Assembly (NCBI RefSeq): GCF_004167675.1
Contig: NZ_SEZQ01000007.1
DNA: 64,000 bases
DNA from: Aliivibrio finisterrensis_A
GTDB lineage: Bacteria > Pseudomonadota > Gammaproteobacteria > Enterobacterales > Vibrionaceae
Reading direction: 5' to 3' (one strand)
Shown: positions 34,388-43,808 of the stretch, piece after piece
Position numbering within the stretch: position 1 is the stretch's first letter
How the letters are laid out: every line of letters begins with the position of its first letter
Notes under the pieces: generated by a model
What the model saw: the letters and a program-made list of their open reading frames with translations, nothing else
What the model was told of the DNA's origin: nothing
The model's database searches: none
Position numbers and translations under genes: made by a program

Positions 34388-37300
34388 ATGAGTAAAAAAT
34401 TATTGTTAGCATCATTGATATCAATGGCGCTTGCTGGTTGTAATCAGGAAAGTATTGAGATTGGTGGTTCTGGACCAGGAACAGGTCCGGATACTGGAGG
34501 TGGTGGAACCCCAGAGGTTAAATACATAGGTATTTTATCTTTAGATGGTGTTAATGCTTTTGGTAAATCAGTTAAATGTAACGATCAACCTGCAAGCGGT
34601 TTTGAGTTTGTAGCTAGTGAGCATATTTCTTGTTATGTCGATGATTTACAGATAGCAACGTATGCTGAAGGAAGTATAAAACTAGCAACGAAAACACTAG
34701 ATACTAAATATTTACAGCTAGCTTTAGCGGATGAATATAAAGACAGTCCAATTAAACAATCCAATATCATCACGTTAATCCAAAATATGGCGGTCACTCG
34801 TAATAGTCAAATTGATTTTGATTTTACGTCATTGGAACGCGCTCGCTTTGAACGGTTACTCAACGACATTGAGATGGAACCTGGGGCGTTTGAGCAGAAA
34901 GTAATTAATGAAACTGCAGGATCGTTAGCGGATAAAGTACCAAGTACACACATACCAAATATTAAACCAGAGATTACGGTTAGTGAAAATCCTAGTTTTG
35001 TATCTGTTAATGCTGAGAAGAGTTTACAATATACCCCAAAAGAAACAATTCTAACTAAAGCCGTATTGCAAGATTCTTCGGGTAAACCGGTTGAAGGTAT
35101 TGCCTATTTTAGTGCATCTGGCCGCGGAAAAACGAATGAGAGGGGGGAGTTTGAATTTGTTTGGGGAGAGGCGGTTAGCTTTGGTATTGATACGTTTGAG
35201 CTAGGTTCTGTTCGTGGTAATAAAACCGTATTTAAAGTGACCGATTTAGGTGAAGAGCAAAGAGGGCGTAATGCCGAAGCGCTTATTGAGCGTTATCGTG
35301 ATCCTTTATCATCACACTTGAAATTATCAGAGAAAACCGAAGCAGTATTTGCTCAGTACCCTAATGTGATTAACGAGGTTATCTCGCTTTCTTTAAATGA
35401 TAAAGATGCAGAATTAAACCTTGGTGGATCTACGGATGGTCAACCAGCAACAGGAATAAAACCAGCAGAATTTAAAACACAATTTGCATTAGGACAAGCG
35501 TTTGAAATCGATAACGCGATTTGTGGGCAACCGTGTGATGCAGATGTGTTTGATTATACCCATAATACACGTAATGTCGCTGCTGAAATGGGATCAATCC
35601 AAGCTGATATCAACAAACTATGGGGTGTTACTCAAGGTTGGGAACCTGTAGAGCGTTTTCATGTGTTTCATGACAGCACTAACTTTTATGGCAGTACGGG
35701 GCACGCTCGTGGCCAAGCGGCAGTCAATATTGCAAATACCGCTTTTCCTGTGATGATGGCGCGTAATGATAATAACTATTGGTTGAAATTTGGTGATAAA
35801 AAAGCATGGGATGAAAAAGGCCTAGCTTATATTACAGAAGCGCCTTCAACGGTTATTCCAGATAATGTTGGAGCGAGTACAGCAACGTTTAATTTGCCTT
35901 TTGTGAGTATTGGTGAACTAGGTAAAGGCAAAGTGATGGTCATGGGTAACGCTCGCTACAATAGCGTACTTGTGTGCCCAAATGGTTATAGCTGGAATGG
36001 TTCGGTGAATGCTGAAGGTCAGTGCAGTGTCACCACCGACAGTGATGATATGACGCACTTTTTCCAAAATACATTGCGTTATCTAACCAATAGCACGACC
36101 GCGGATCAAATACATGTCGGCACTAATATCCCACACGTGTATTTTAAGCGTCATGGACAAGTGATAGGGAGCTCAGCACCTTATCAATTAGCGCCAGTAT
36201 TTAATGCGATGACAGAGCAGCTTTCTTCTTTTGACAATATTGATCCTGAATCGGTGCCTCTTTTGTTGATTAATGCTTATGAGTATGTAGGCAATGATGT
36301 CAATAACGCTTATCAATTGCCGATGAGTGCCGATCTTAATAAACCGAAACTGAGTGTCGATGATATTACGGCATTGATTGAATACGTAACAAAAGGCGGT
36401 AGCGTTTTAGTTATGGAAACAATTAATGAAAATAATAACATAGGTCCGATTGCTCGTTTGTTTGATAGTGCTGGATTGGCATTTGGGATGAATAACTCCG
36501 TCGTTTCTAATGGCAATGGACCGAGTGGCGGTTATCCAGATCGAGTTCGTTCTCACCAAGAATACGGTTCTTGGGTGATCGAAAGCTATGCTGCGGTAAG
36601 TGAAGGGGCTGGTGCAGCACCTAAGCTACCTTATACAATTAAGGAGGATGGAAGCGTAGTTTGGGATTTCATTCTTAATAATAAACCAGATGATAAACCT
36701 GAATTAGAAGTCATCAGTTGGAATGAAATGAATGATAAAGGTGAGATTGAGAAACAATTAGCATTTATCAATGAGGCCGATCATTTTGAGAAAAATGAGA
36801 AAAATGAATGGATTATTGGTTCGAATGGTCTTCCTGTTATTAATCAAGCATCACTGAATACCGCTAAAAACCGCATTCTTGAGCAATTTAAAGTGAATGG
36901 TAAGTTTAGTTATCAAGAATGTACCAACTCAGCATATCACTATGAAATAAACTGTTTAGAGTATCGACCAGGTAATGGCATTCCGCTAACGGGGGGGATG
37001 TATATTCCTGCTTATACTGAACTAAATTTAGGTGAAGCTGAAGCCCAAGCCATGGTGAAAGCCGCCAATCTTGGTGTGAATATAGAAAGTTTGTATCAAC
37101 ATGAACGTTATTTTAGAACGGAAGGCGCAGAAGGCGTGCGTTTAAGTAGTGTTGACGTAAATCGTATTTATCAAAATATGACCGTATGGCTATGGAATAA
37201 TTTAGAGTATCGTTACGAAAGTTCCGCTGATGATGAGTTGGGCTTTGAGCGATTTACTCAATTCTTAAATTGTTACACCCATGATAAAGCTCAAGGTAAT

Positions 37301-38881
37301 ACAACTTGCCCTGCCGATGTAAAAGAAACATTAGATCGTTTAAATATGGTTTATGGTTCTGAACAAGGGGAATATGCGGGGCAGATAAACCCGAGTTATC
37401 CTTTAAACTATATGGAAAAACCATTAACTCGTTTAATGCTTGGCCGTTCGTTTTGGGATTATGATATCAAAGTTGATATTCGACAGTTCCCTGGTGAGCC
37501 TTCTGGGTCTCAAGGTGATGATACCTTAACGTTAGATATGGGAAATTATAGTGCGGCTTGGTACGCGGGCAATCGCCAACCAACGGGTCAATGGGCTGTT
37601 GCTCATCAACCATTTACAGTATCAGTATTTGGTAATAAACAACCAGTTACTTTTTCAATCGCATTACATGATGATCTAACTGGTCGTGAGAAACATGAAT
37701 TAAGCTTGAAGCGTCCACCAAGAATGACAAAGAGCTTTACTCTTGATTCGGGTTCTCATGAGTTTACAGTACCTTATGGTGGTTTAATTTACGTTCAAGG
37801 TGGTGGTTCTAAAGACGTTACCATTACCTTATCTGGTACGGTTGATGCGCCGTTATATGATGTAAAAAAAGGTTGGATAAATCCAATCAATTCACCAGCG
37901 CCAATTGGTGAAGTAGTATCAAACAGTTTTATATATACCGCACCAAAATCGAATTTACATGCTGATAGTTATAAGGGGCAACTTGATGTTTTTGCAAATG
38001 AATTAGATCTTTTCTCAGAAGATCTAAACGATTTTTATGCGAGAAATGAGACAGCATCGGATTCAAAAAACCGTAAAGTAACCGATGTAAGTATGCCAAA
38101 TAATCGCCACCATTTTGTGAATGATGTGGCTATTAGTATTGGTGCTGCGCATTCTGGTTATCCTGTTATGAACGACAGCTTTAATGTTAAAAGTCGTAAT
38201 TTAAGCACAACTCCGCTTAATGATTGGCTGCTTTGGCATGAAGTTGGACACAATGCAGCAGAAGCGCCGTTTAATGTGACTGGTGCCACAGAGGTTGTAA
38301 ATAATATTTTAGCTCTGTATATGCAAGATAAGCATCTAGGTAAAATGGAACGTGTTGTTAACGATATCCAATTAATGCCAGAGTTTATTGAATCTGAAAA
38401 AGGACACGTTTGGGGTGCTGGTGGTGCTGGAGAGCGTTTAGTTATGTTCGCTCAATTAAAAGAGTGGGCTGAAACAGAGTTTGATATAAATAATTGGTAT
38501 GAGGGGAGCGTTCCTGCATATTACGAAACCTCAATAACGGGTATGAAAGGCTGGAATTTATTTAAGTTGATGCATCGTCTAACGCGTAATGAATCAGAGG
38601 TTGGTCTTAAGTTAAAAGGCTCGAATTCTTGTTATGGTCAGCAATTAGATAAAAGTGATGCGTTAATGTTATGTGCCTCTTATGCTGCTCAAACTGATTT
38701 AACTGAGTTCTTTAGTGCTTGGAATCCAGGTGTTGTCGCTCAAATTTTACCAGGTCAAGATAAACCAACATATAAAGGTGGAGTATCTCAACTAGGAAAA
38801 ACGGCGGTTAGTAAATTGAATTTACCAGTGCCACAAAGAGATCCTTTGAAAATTAGTGAAGTAACCGTTCGTTCATTATAA
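34388..38881 (+). CDS. acfD: surface lipoprotein metalloprotease, M60 family (AcfD/SslE-like mucinase)
   Basis: The protein has 1497 residues. A lipoprotein signal with lipobox LAGC (Cys18) is followed by a Gly/Thr-rich linker (residues ~25-45). The C-terminal third carries the M60 zincin motif: His1284, Glu1285 and His1288 in HEVGHNAAE, then a downstream Glu in GATEVVNN. Length, order and motif match V. cholerae AcfD and E. coli SslE (both about 1500 residues), which are type II secreted and cleave mucin glycoproteins. A host-mucus role here is inferred. It is a single gene with its own terminator. No frameshift was seen. No acfABC neighbours are present, so it is not in a VPI-like island. 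Confidence 0.88.
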   Translation: MSKKLLLASLISMALAGCNQESIEIGGSGPGTGPDTGGGGTPEVKYIGILSLDGVNAFGKSVKCNDQPASGFEFVASEHISCYVDDLQIATYAEGSIKLATKTLDTKYLQLALADEYKDSPIKQSNIITLIQNMAVTRNSQIDFDFTSLERARFERLLNDIEMEPGAFEQKVINETAGSLADKVPSTHIPNIKPEITVSENPSFVSVNAEKSLQYTPKETILTKAVLQDSSGKPVEGIAYFSASGRGKTNERGEFEFVWGEAVSFGIDTFELGSVRGNKTVFKVTDLGEEQRGRNAEALIERYRDPLSSHLKLSEKTEAVFAQYPNVINEVISLSLNDKDAELNLGGSTDGQPATGIKPAEFKTQFALGQAFEIDNAICGQPCDADVFDYTHNTRNVAAEMGSIQADINKLWGVTQGWEPVERFHVFHDSTNFYGSTGHARGQAAVNIANTAFPVMMARNDNNYWLKFGDKKAWDEKGLAYITEAPSTVIPDNVGASTATFNLPFVSIGELGKGKVMVMGNARYNSVLVCPNGYSWNGSVNAEGQCSVTTDSDDMTHFFQNTLRYLTNSTTADQIHVGTNIPHVYFKRHGQVIGSSAPYQLAPVFNAMTEQLSSFDNIDPESVPLLLINAYEYVGNDVNNAYQLPMSADLNKPKLSVDDITALIEYVTKGGSVLVMETINENNNIGPIARLFDSAGLAFGMNNSVVSNGNGPSGGYPDRVRSHQEYGSWVIESYAAVSEGAGAAPKLPYTIKEDGSVVWDFILNNKPDDKPELEVISWNEMNDKGEIEKQLAFINEADHFEKNEKNEWIIGSNGLPVINQASLNTAKNRILEQFKVNGKFSYQECTNSAYHYEINCLEYRPGNGIPLTGGMYIPAYTELNLGEAEAQAMVKAANLGVNIESLYQHERYFRTEGAEGVRLSSVDVNRIYQNMTVWLWNNLEYRYESSADDELGFERFTQFLNCYTHDKAQGNTTCPADVKETLDRLNMVYGSEQGEYAGQINPSYPLNYMEKPLTRLMLGRSFWDYDIKVDIRQFPGEPSGSQGDDTLTLDMGNYSAAWYAGNRQPTGQWAVAHQPFTVSVFGNKQPVTFSIALHDDLTGREKHELSLKRPPRMTKSFTLDSGSHEFTVPYGGLIYVQGGGSKDVTITLSGTVDAPLYDVKKGWINPINSPAPIGEVVSNSFIYTAPKSNLHADSYKGQLDVFANELDLFSEDLNDFYARNETASDSKNRKVTDVSMPNNRHHFVNDVAISIGAAHSGYPVMNDSFNVKSRNLSTTPLNDWLLWHEVGHNAAEAPFNVTGATEVVNNILALYMQDKHLGKMERVVNDIQLMPEFIESEKGHVWGAGGAGERLVMFAQLKEWAETEFDINNWYEGSVPAYYETSITGMKGWNLFKLMHRLTRNESEVGLKLKGSNSCYGQQLDKSDALMLCASYAAQTDLTEFFSAWNPGVVAQILPGQDKPTYKGGVSQLGKTAVSKLNLPVPQRDPLKISEVTVRSL

Positions 38882-38900
38882 TTATTTGTTTTAAATAAAC

Positions 38901-38936
38901 AAAAGCCCCCGAACCATCACGGTTCGGGGGCTTTTT
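38901..38936 (+). terminator. acfD terminator
   Basis: A perfect GC-rich 15-bp stem (AAAAGCCCCCGAACC / GGTTCGGGGGCTTTT, 5-nt loop) is followed by T and ATT. It is among the strongest terminators in the window. Confidence 0.92.
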
Positions 38937-38979
38937 ATTGTCAGCTATTTAATAAAATAGAAACTGATTAAATTGGGTA

Positions 38980-39306
38980 TTACTTATTAATATTAATCAA
39001 CGCGCCAGATTTACATTGGAAAGTATAGTAACGGCTTGTTTCATTAAACTTACCTAGACCTTCTCCAGTACAGTAATCAACGTTAATATCACGCATGATA
39101 TCTAGTGTCTTTTGGCTATTTAGTTGGAACTTAGAACCATCGCTACATACGATACGAACACGGCCGTCATCACTCACTGAATATACTTTCACTTCAGTAT
39201 TACATAGCTCAAAAGAGGCATCTTGATAATTGTCTTGTTGTTTTGGTGCACTGCTACAGCCAGCTAAAACTAGTGCAAATACACACGCTAAACTGATTTT
39301 TTTCAT
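38980..39306 (-). CDS. small lipoprotein, unknown function
   Basis: The protein has 108 residues from the ATG at 39306 (MKKISLACVFALVLAGCSS), with GGGAATC upstream; the ATG at 39330 adds 8 residues before the signal and is unlikely. The lipobox is LAGC (Cys17). The mature part has four Cys (LCNTEV, IVCSDG, DYCTGEG, FQCKSG), enough for two disulfides, and is beta-rich. I do not recognise the family. It lies between acfD and the NIT transducer, both separate units. Confidence 0.7.
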   Translation of the reverse strand: MKKISLACVFALVLAGCSSAPKQQDNYQDASFELCNTEVKVYSVSDDGRVRIVCSDGSKFQLNSQKTLDIMRDINVDYCTGEGLGKFNETSRYYTFQCKSGALININK

Positions 39307-39390
39307 TGTGATGATTCCCTTAATCTGCATTATCTTATAAATATATCGTGTCTACTTAATGAATGCGAGTTTCAATCCAATAAATCAGAG

Positions 39391-41379
39391 CTAAACCTTA
39401 ATGGTATTAATTTGAGATGTGAGCTCTGCCATTGTTTGCTCTATAAGCTGCATCTCACTATCAAGATGTTGAATAAGCTCATTGGTTCCATTTGCTAATG
39501 AAGCTAAATCATCAATATCAGTATTTACAGCATTAGCCGTTTCTGATTGTTCTAATGTCGCAGCTGAAATGCTGGTATTAAAATTATCGATTTCAGAAAC
39601 AGCAGAGTGTAATGAATCAATAAATGTAGTTGAGGCGTTTACGCTATCTTGAGTTTTGGTACTTAACGCTTTGCTTTCGTCCATTAATACAAATGACTGC
39701 TTAGCACTGTTACCAATGGTATCTAATAACTGACGGATATCCGTTGTTGCTTCTTGACTACGTTGAGCTAATTTTCGAACTTCATCCGCAACTACGGCAA
39801 AGCCTCGCCCTTGCTCTCCAGCTCGAGCTGCTTCTATCGCAGCATTAAGAGCCAATAAGTTTGTTTGTTCTGAGACTGCTGTAATGGTGTCTAAAATTTC
39901 AGATACGTTTAATGTCTGTTGTTCAAGATGCTCAACATGTTCATGAGTATTTACGATGCTGTGATGTAAATCATTAACAATTTTAGTCGTGTTTATTGTG
40001 TGACTTTGACACTTTGTTGCGTTGTTTGCAGCTTCTGTTGTCGTTTCATGAGCGCTATTTGTAACCCCTGCAATTTCTGAGCTTGTTTGCGCCATTTCGG
40101 TCATTGCTGTTGCAATAGTATCGCAATGAGTGAATGTTCTTTGGCTTGATAGCTTTGCTTTTTTTAGGAGTTCACTTAGCTGGCTTAGTTCATGTTGTGT
40201 TTGAGATGCTACTGTATGTGCTGTTCGAAGCGGCAAAGAAATACTTTCAATTAATGAGTTAATGTTTTTAGCAATGTGGTCAAATTCATTTTCATTATTA
40301 TCTTCAAGCGTTAACGTTAGGTTCTTTGTGGCTGCAATTTGATTAATCCTTTGACTAAATGAAGTCATACGTTGGTCAATAGATCGTGAAGTAAAGAAAC
40401 TTATCATTGCAATAGGAAGAATAAGCAGCACTGCAATCGCAATATAGATTAGGCGATTAAATTTCGCCTGGGCCATGTTCTCGTTAGCTTTAGTATTTAA
40501 TACTTGAGATATATTATCTGTAATTCCTTTAATTAACCCGATGCGTTGAGTTGCGATACTAAACCAATCGCTTGCATTAGGACCATTAAGTGAGGATAAA
40601 TTATCTTTTTGAGATAAATAAGTGAGTTGAATATCAGAAACTTGTTTCCATGTATTAGAGCGAGTTACTGAAGCTAGTAAATCAACAAAATGAGAAGAAA
40701 GCACGGAGTTGGCTTGACGAATCGCAAGAGACTCTGTTGAAAGGTAGTTATTAATATTCGCATAAGTATCTAAACTGGATTGTTTACCAGCAAAGGCACC
40801 ATTTAATGCTCCTCGCGTTTTACCTGCTTCTTCTTTTACTTGCAGGAGAGCTGATAAGCCTAGCATTTCGTTACGTAAATCTTGAGAGTCGATACTCCCA
40901 ATAATTATAGAGATAGAATCAAGAGAGAGTTGATTTAATGTAGAGTAATAAACGAAAGGAGAGTCAGTAATAGACAGTCTATCAACTTGAGAACGAATGT
41001 TACCTTTATGGTTTAATTGCAGAATGATGTCTGAAAGAACAAGGTCTACCACTTGTTTATCTAAAAACTCAGGATTAAATGTACGAAGTACTTGTTCTGC
41101 GCGATCTGATTTTTTACGTTGGGCAATTAACTTATCTTTCCCTGAGTTTCCTTTAGAGGCCAGAAACCCTGCCGTTAATCCTCGTTCAACGGCAAAGTTA
41201 TGAGCCAGATCATCAAGAGAGTTAAAAAGAGTGACAGCTTCTAATGAAAAGTTTGCGTTATAGACATTACTGTTTTCCTGATTAAATAATTGAATTAAAA
41301 AGGCAGAAATTATTAGTGTTGGTAATAACGATATAACTAATAAGCGGTATTTGATGCTTTTTAAAATAGAGAACGTCAC
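39391..41379 (-). CDS. methyl-accepting chemotaxis protein with periplasmic NIT domain
   Basis: The protein has 662 residues. TM1 spans about 12-29. A large periplasmic domain (30-305) carries the nitrate/nitrite-sensing NIT motif LAHNFAVERGLTAGFLASKG. TM2 is about 308-330, followed by a HAMP domain (RSIDQRMTSFSQRINQIAATKNL). The MCP signalling tip follows (SEQTNLLALNAAIEAARA, EQGRGFAVVADEVRKL). NIT domains bind nitrate or nitrite in the proteins studied; the ligand here is not known. No CheR pentapeptide is visible at the C-terminus (INTIKV). A sigma-28-type promoter upstream places it in the motility regulon. Confidence 0.9.
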   Translation of the reverse strand: MTFSILKSIKYRLLVISLLPTLIISAFLIQLFNQENSNVYNANFSLEAVTLFNSLDDLAHNFAVERGLTAGFLASKGNSGKDKLIAQRKKSDRAEQVLRTFNPEFLDKQVVDLVLSDIILQLNHKGNIRSQVDRLSITDSPFVYYSTLNQLSLDSISIIIGSIDSQDLRNEMLGLSALLQVKEEAGKTRGALNGAFAGKQSSLDTYANINNYLSTESLAIRQANSVLSSHFVDLLASVTRSNTWKQVSDIQLTYLSQKDNLSSLNGPNASDWFSIATQRIGLIKGITDNISQVLNTKANENMAQAKFNRLIYIAIAVLLILPIAMISFFTSRSIDQRMTSFSQRINQIAATKNLTLTLEDNNENEFDHIAKNINSLIESISLPLRTAHTVASQTQHELSQLSELLKKAKLSSQRTFTHCDTIATAMTEMAQTSSEIAGVTNSAHETTTEAANNATKCQSHTINTTKIVNDLHHSIVNTHEHVEHLEQQTLNVSEILDTITAVSEQTNLLALNAAIEAARAGEQGRGFAVVADEVRKLAQRSQEATTDIRQLLDTIGNSAKQSFVLMDESKALSTKTQDSVNASTTFIDSLHSAVSEIDNFNTSISAATLEQSETANAVNTDIDDLASLANGTNELIQHLDSEMQLIEQTMAELTSQINTIKV

Positions 41380-41414
41380 AAATAGCCTTAAAAAGAAAGT
41401 AGGAGTGTACTAGG

Positions 41415-41441
41415 ATATCGGCATTGCTTATGGTTACTTTA
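41415..41441 (-). promoter_or_regulatory. sigma-28 (FliA)-type promoter for the NIT-domain MCP
   Basis: On the minus strand TAAA-N15-GCCGATAT fits the FliA consensus TAAA-N15-GCCGATAA, with one mismatch in the -10. It lies 36 bp upstream of the MCP start. Confidence 0.7.
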
Positions 41442-41538
41442 GGTAAATCAATATTTGTAACTCATTGCTTAAGCACGTGAGCATAGGCACAGTTCTGCTT
41501 TTCTTGTACACTAAATAAAAAAGAATAGGAGGCAACTT

Positions 41539-41988
41539 ATGCATTGTCCATTTTGTAGCGCAACAGACACGAAAGTCATCGATTCACGATTAGTTTCCGA
41601 TGGGCATCAAGTTCGTCGTCGCCGACAGTGTTTGGCGTGCAGTGAGCGATTTACTACGTTTGAATCGGCTGAATTAGTGATGCCAAAAGTGATTAAATCG
41701 AATGGTAATCGCGAACCATTCGACGAAGATAAATTATCTGGTGGTCTATATCGTTCGTTAGAGAAGCGACCAGTGAGTGCCGATTTAGTTGAGTTATCAT
41801 TAAATACCATTAAGTCACAATTACGAGCAACAGGTGAGCGAGAAGTGCCTTCAGATATGATTGGTAACCTTGTAATGGACCAATTAAAAGAACTCGATAA
41901 AGTGGCTTATATACGTTTTGCTTCTGTCTATCGTAGTTTTGAAGACATTAAAGAGTTCGGTGAAGAAATCGCAAAATTAGAGAAATAA
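41539..41988 (+). CDS. nrdR: transcriptional repressor NrdR
   Basis: The protein has 149 residues. An N-terminal zinc ribbon uses Cys3, Cys6, Cys31 and Cys34 (MHCPFC, CLAC). An ATP-cone domain follows (PKVIKSNGNREPFDEDKL). NrdR senses ATP/dATP and represses ribonucleotide reductase genes. AGGAGGC lies 7 bases upstream. It is followed after one base by ribD, the widespread nrdR-rib-nusB arrangement. Confidence 0.97.
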   Translation: MHCPFCSATDTKVIDSRLVSDGHQVRRRRQCLACSERFTTFESAELVMPKVIKSNGNREPFDEDKLSGGLYRSLEKRPVSADLVELSLNTIKSQLRATGEREVPSDMIGNLVMDQLKELDKVAYIRFASVYRSFEDIKEFGEEIAKLEK

Positions 41989-41989
41989 C

Positions 41990-43111
41990 ATGAAATTTAC
42001 CTCCCAAGATCACCAAATGATGCAAAGAGCCATTTCATTGGCAAAACAAGGTATTTATACCACTGCACCAAACCCAAACGTAGGGTGTGTATTGGTAAAA
42101 AATGGACTGATTATTGGTGAGGGGGCGCATTTAAAAGCGGGTGAGCCACACGCCGAAGTACATGCACTGCGTCAGGCTGGTAAAGATGCCGAAAATGCCA
42201 CTGCGTATGTGACATTAGAGCCTTGTTCACATTATGGAAGAACCCCACCTTGTGCTGAAGGTTTAATAAAAGCGGGTGTTGCCAAGGTTATTTGCGCAAT
42301 GGTTGACCCTAATCCTCAAGTTGCAGGGCGTGGCTTAGCAATGTTAAATGAGGCTGGTATTGAAACGGCGTCAGGCTTGTTAGAAGCCGATGCAAGAGCC
42401 TTAAATCCTTCCTTCTTGCAACGTATGGAAACGGGAAAGCCATTTGTTCAATTAAAAATGGCTGCGAGTTTAGATGGTAAAACCGCATTAGAAAATGGGG
42501 TAAGCCAATGGATAACATCAAAAGAAGCAAGACAAGATGTTCAACGTTACCGAGCGCAAGCGGGGGCGGTTTTATCCACTTCAAAAACCGTAGTAGAAGA
42601 TAATGCTTCTCTAAATGTTCGCTGGGAAGAACTCCCTATATCAATTCAGAAATCTTATCAAAAAGACACAGTAAGACAGCCTCTTCGTATTATTCTCGAT
42701 CGCCAGCATCAATTAACGCCTGATTTGAAGTTATTTATGACCGAGGGAGAGGTTGTTACTGCTTCTTCTCAATATACTCACTCTATAGCATCACAAGATA
42801 ATCATTTGCATTGTACTGTTACTGAAGATGGTCAACTCAACTTATCTGAAATCATTGATAAAGTAGCAAAGGCTCATAATGTTAATCATATTTGGGTTGA
42901 AGCGGGCGCAACATTAGCGGCAAGCATGATAAAAGCGGATCTTGTGGACGAACTGATTATTTATCTTGCGCCTAAGTTAATGGGCGCTGATGGGCGCAGT
43001 TTATTAAATCTAGTTGGATTAAAAGCAATGTCTGAAGCGATAGAGTTAGATATTACGGATGTTCGAATGGTCGGAAAAGACATTCGTATTACAGCAAAAA
43101 TAGTAAGGTAA
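41990..43111 (+). CDS. ribD: bifunctional riboflavin biosynthesis deaminase/reductase RibD
   Basis: The protein has 373 residues. The deaminase domain (1-145) has the zinc motifs HAEVHAL and PCSHYGRTPPCAEGL. The NADPH-dependent reductase domain (150-373) starts with FVQLKMAASLDGKTAL and contains WVEAGATLAASM. It catalyses steps 2 and 3 from GTP toward riboflavin. It is co-transcribed with nrdR, and ribE starts 3 bp after its stop. Confidence 0.96.
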   Translation: MKFTSQDHQMMQRAISLAKQGIYTTAPNPNVGCVLVKNGLIIGEGAHLKAGEPHAEVHALRQAGKDAENATAYVTLEPCSHYGRTPPCAEGLIKAGVAKVICAMVDPNPQVAGRGLAMLNEAGIETASGLLEADARALNPSFLQRMETGKPFVQLKMAASLDGKTALENGVSQWITSKEARQDVQRYRAQAGAVLSTSKTVVEDNASLNVRWEELPISIQKSYQKDTVRQPLRIILDRQHQLTPDLKLFMTEGEVVTASSQYTHSIASQDNHLHCTVTEDGQLNLSEIIDKVAKAHNVNHIWVEAGATLAASMIKADLVDELIIYLAPKLMGADGRSLLNLVGLKAMSEAIELDITDVRMVGKDIRITAKIVR

Positions 43112-43114
43112 CAG

Positions 43115-43771
43115 ATGTTTACAGGAATTATTGAGTCAATAGGAACACTTCAGGCAATCACTCCAAAAGGTGAAGATATTAGTGTTACCGTCAATGTTGG
43201 TAAGTTAGACATGGGCGATGTAAAGCTTGGAGATAGCATTGCCACCAACGGTGTGTGCTTAACGGTTGTTGCGATGACAGAGCATACCTATACTGCTGAT
43301 TTATCGTTAGAGACTTTAAAACGTACTGGTTTTGTTGATTACAAAGCGGGCGATAAAGTCAATCTTGAAAAAGCCATGTTACCAACCACTCGCTTTGGTG
43401 GTCATATTGTCTCTGGTCATGTTGATGCAGTTGGTGAAATTATTGAACGCCACCAAACAGGCCGAGCGGTTGAGTTTTGGATCCAATTACCACAAAGCTT
43501 AGCAAAGTATGTGGTAGAAAAAGGGTCAATTACGGTTGATGGCATTAGCTTAACGGTGAACGATTTACGTAAAAATGCATTTAAGCTGACGATCGTTCCT
43601 CATACGGCAGCAGAAACAACCATGGATAACTTCTTTGTAGGACAAAAAGTAAACCTAGAAGTCGATGTTATCGCTCGTTATTTAGAAAGACTTGTGATCG
43701 GACAGAAAGAAGAGCAACCTGAGTCTTCTGTTACGATGGATCTTTTGGCAAAATCAGGTTTCTTAAAATAA
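43115..43771 (+). CDS. ribE: riboflavin synthase alpha subunit
   Basis: The protein has 218 residues made of two lumazine-binding barrels. The first starts MFTGIIESIGTL and the second HIVSGHVDAVGEI. SLDLETL-like (LSLETLKRT) and ISLTVND motifs confirm both. It dismutates two 6,7-dimethyl-8-ribityllumazine molecules to riboflavin. The E. coli orthologue is named ribC by some authors (ribE by others). Confidence 0.96.
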   Translation: MFTGIIESIGTLQAITPKGEDISVTVNVGKLDMGDVKLGDSIATNGVCLTVVAMTEHTYTADLSLETLKRTGFVDYKAGDKVNLEKAMLPTTRFGGHIVSGHVDAVGEIIERHQTGRAVEFWIQLPQSLAKYVVEKGSITVDGISLTVNDLRKNAFKLTIVPHTAAETTMDNFFVGQKVNLEVDVIARYLERLVIGQKEEQPESSVTMDLLAKSGFLK

Positions 43772-43808
43772 CCACTTAACCTAACTTAATATATTAAAGG
43801 TATTTCAC

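Noticed and set aside
41380..41538. FMN riboswitch before the nrdR-rib operon
   Set aside because: No RFN-like conserved stems or AGGGTGAAATTCCG-type sequence is present here or before ribB.
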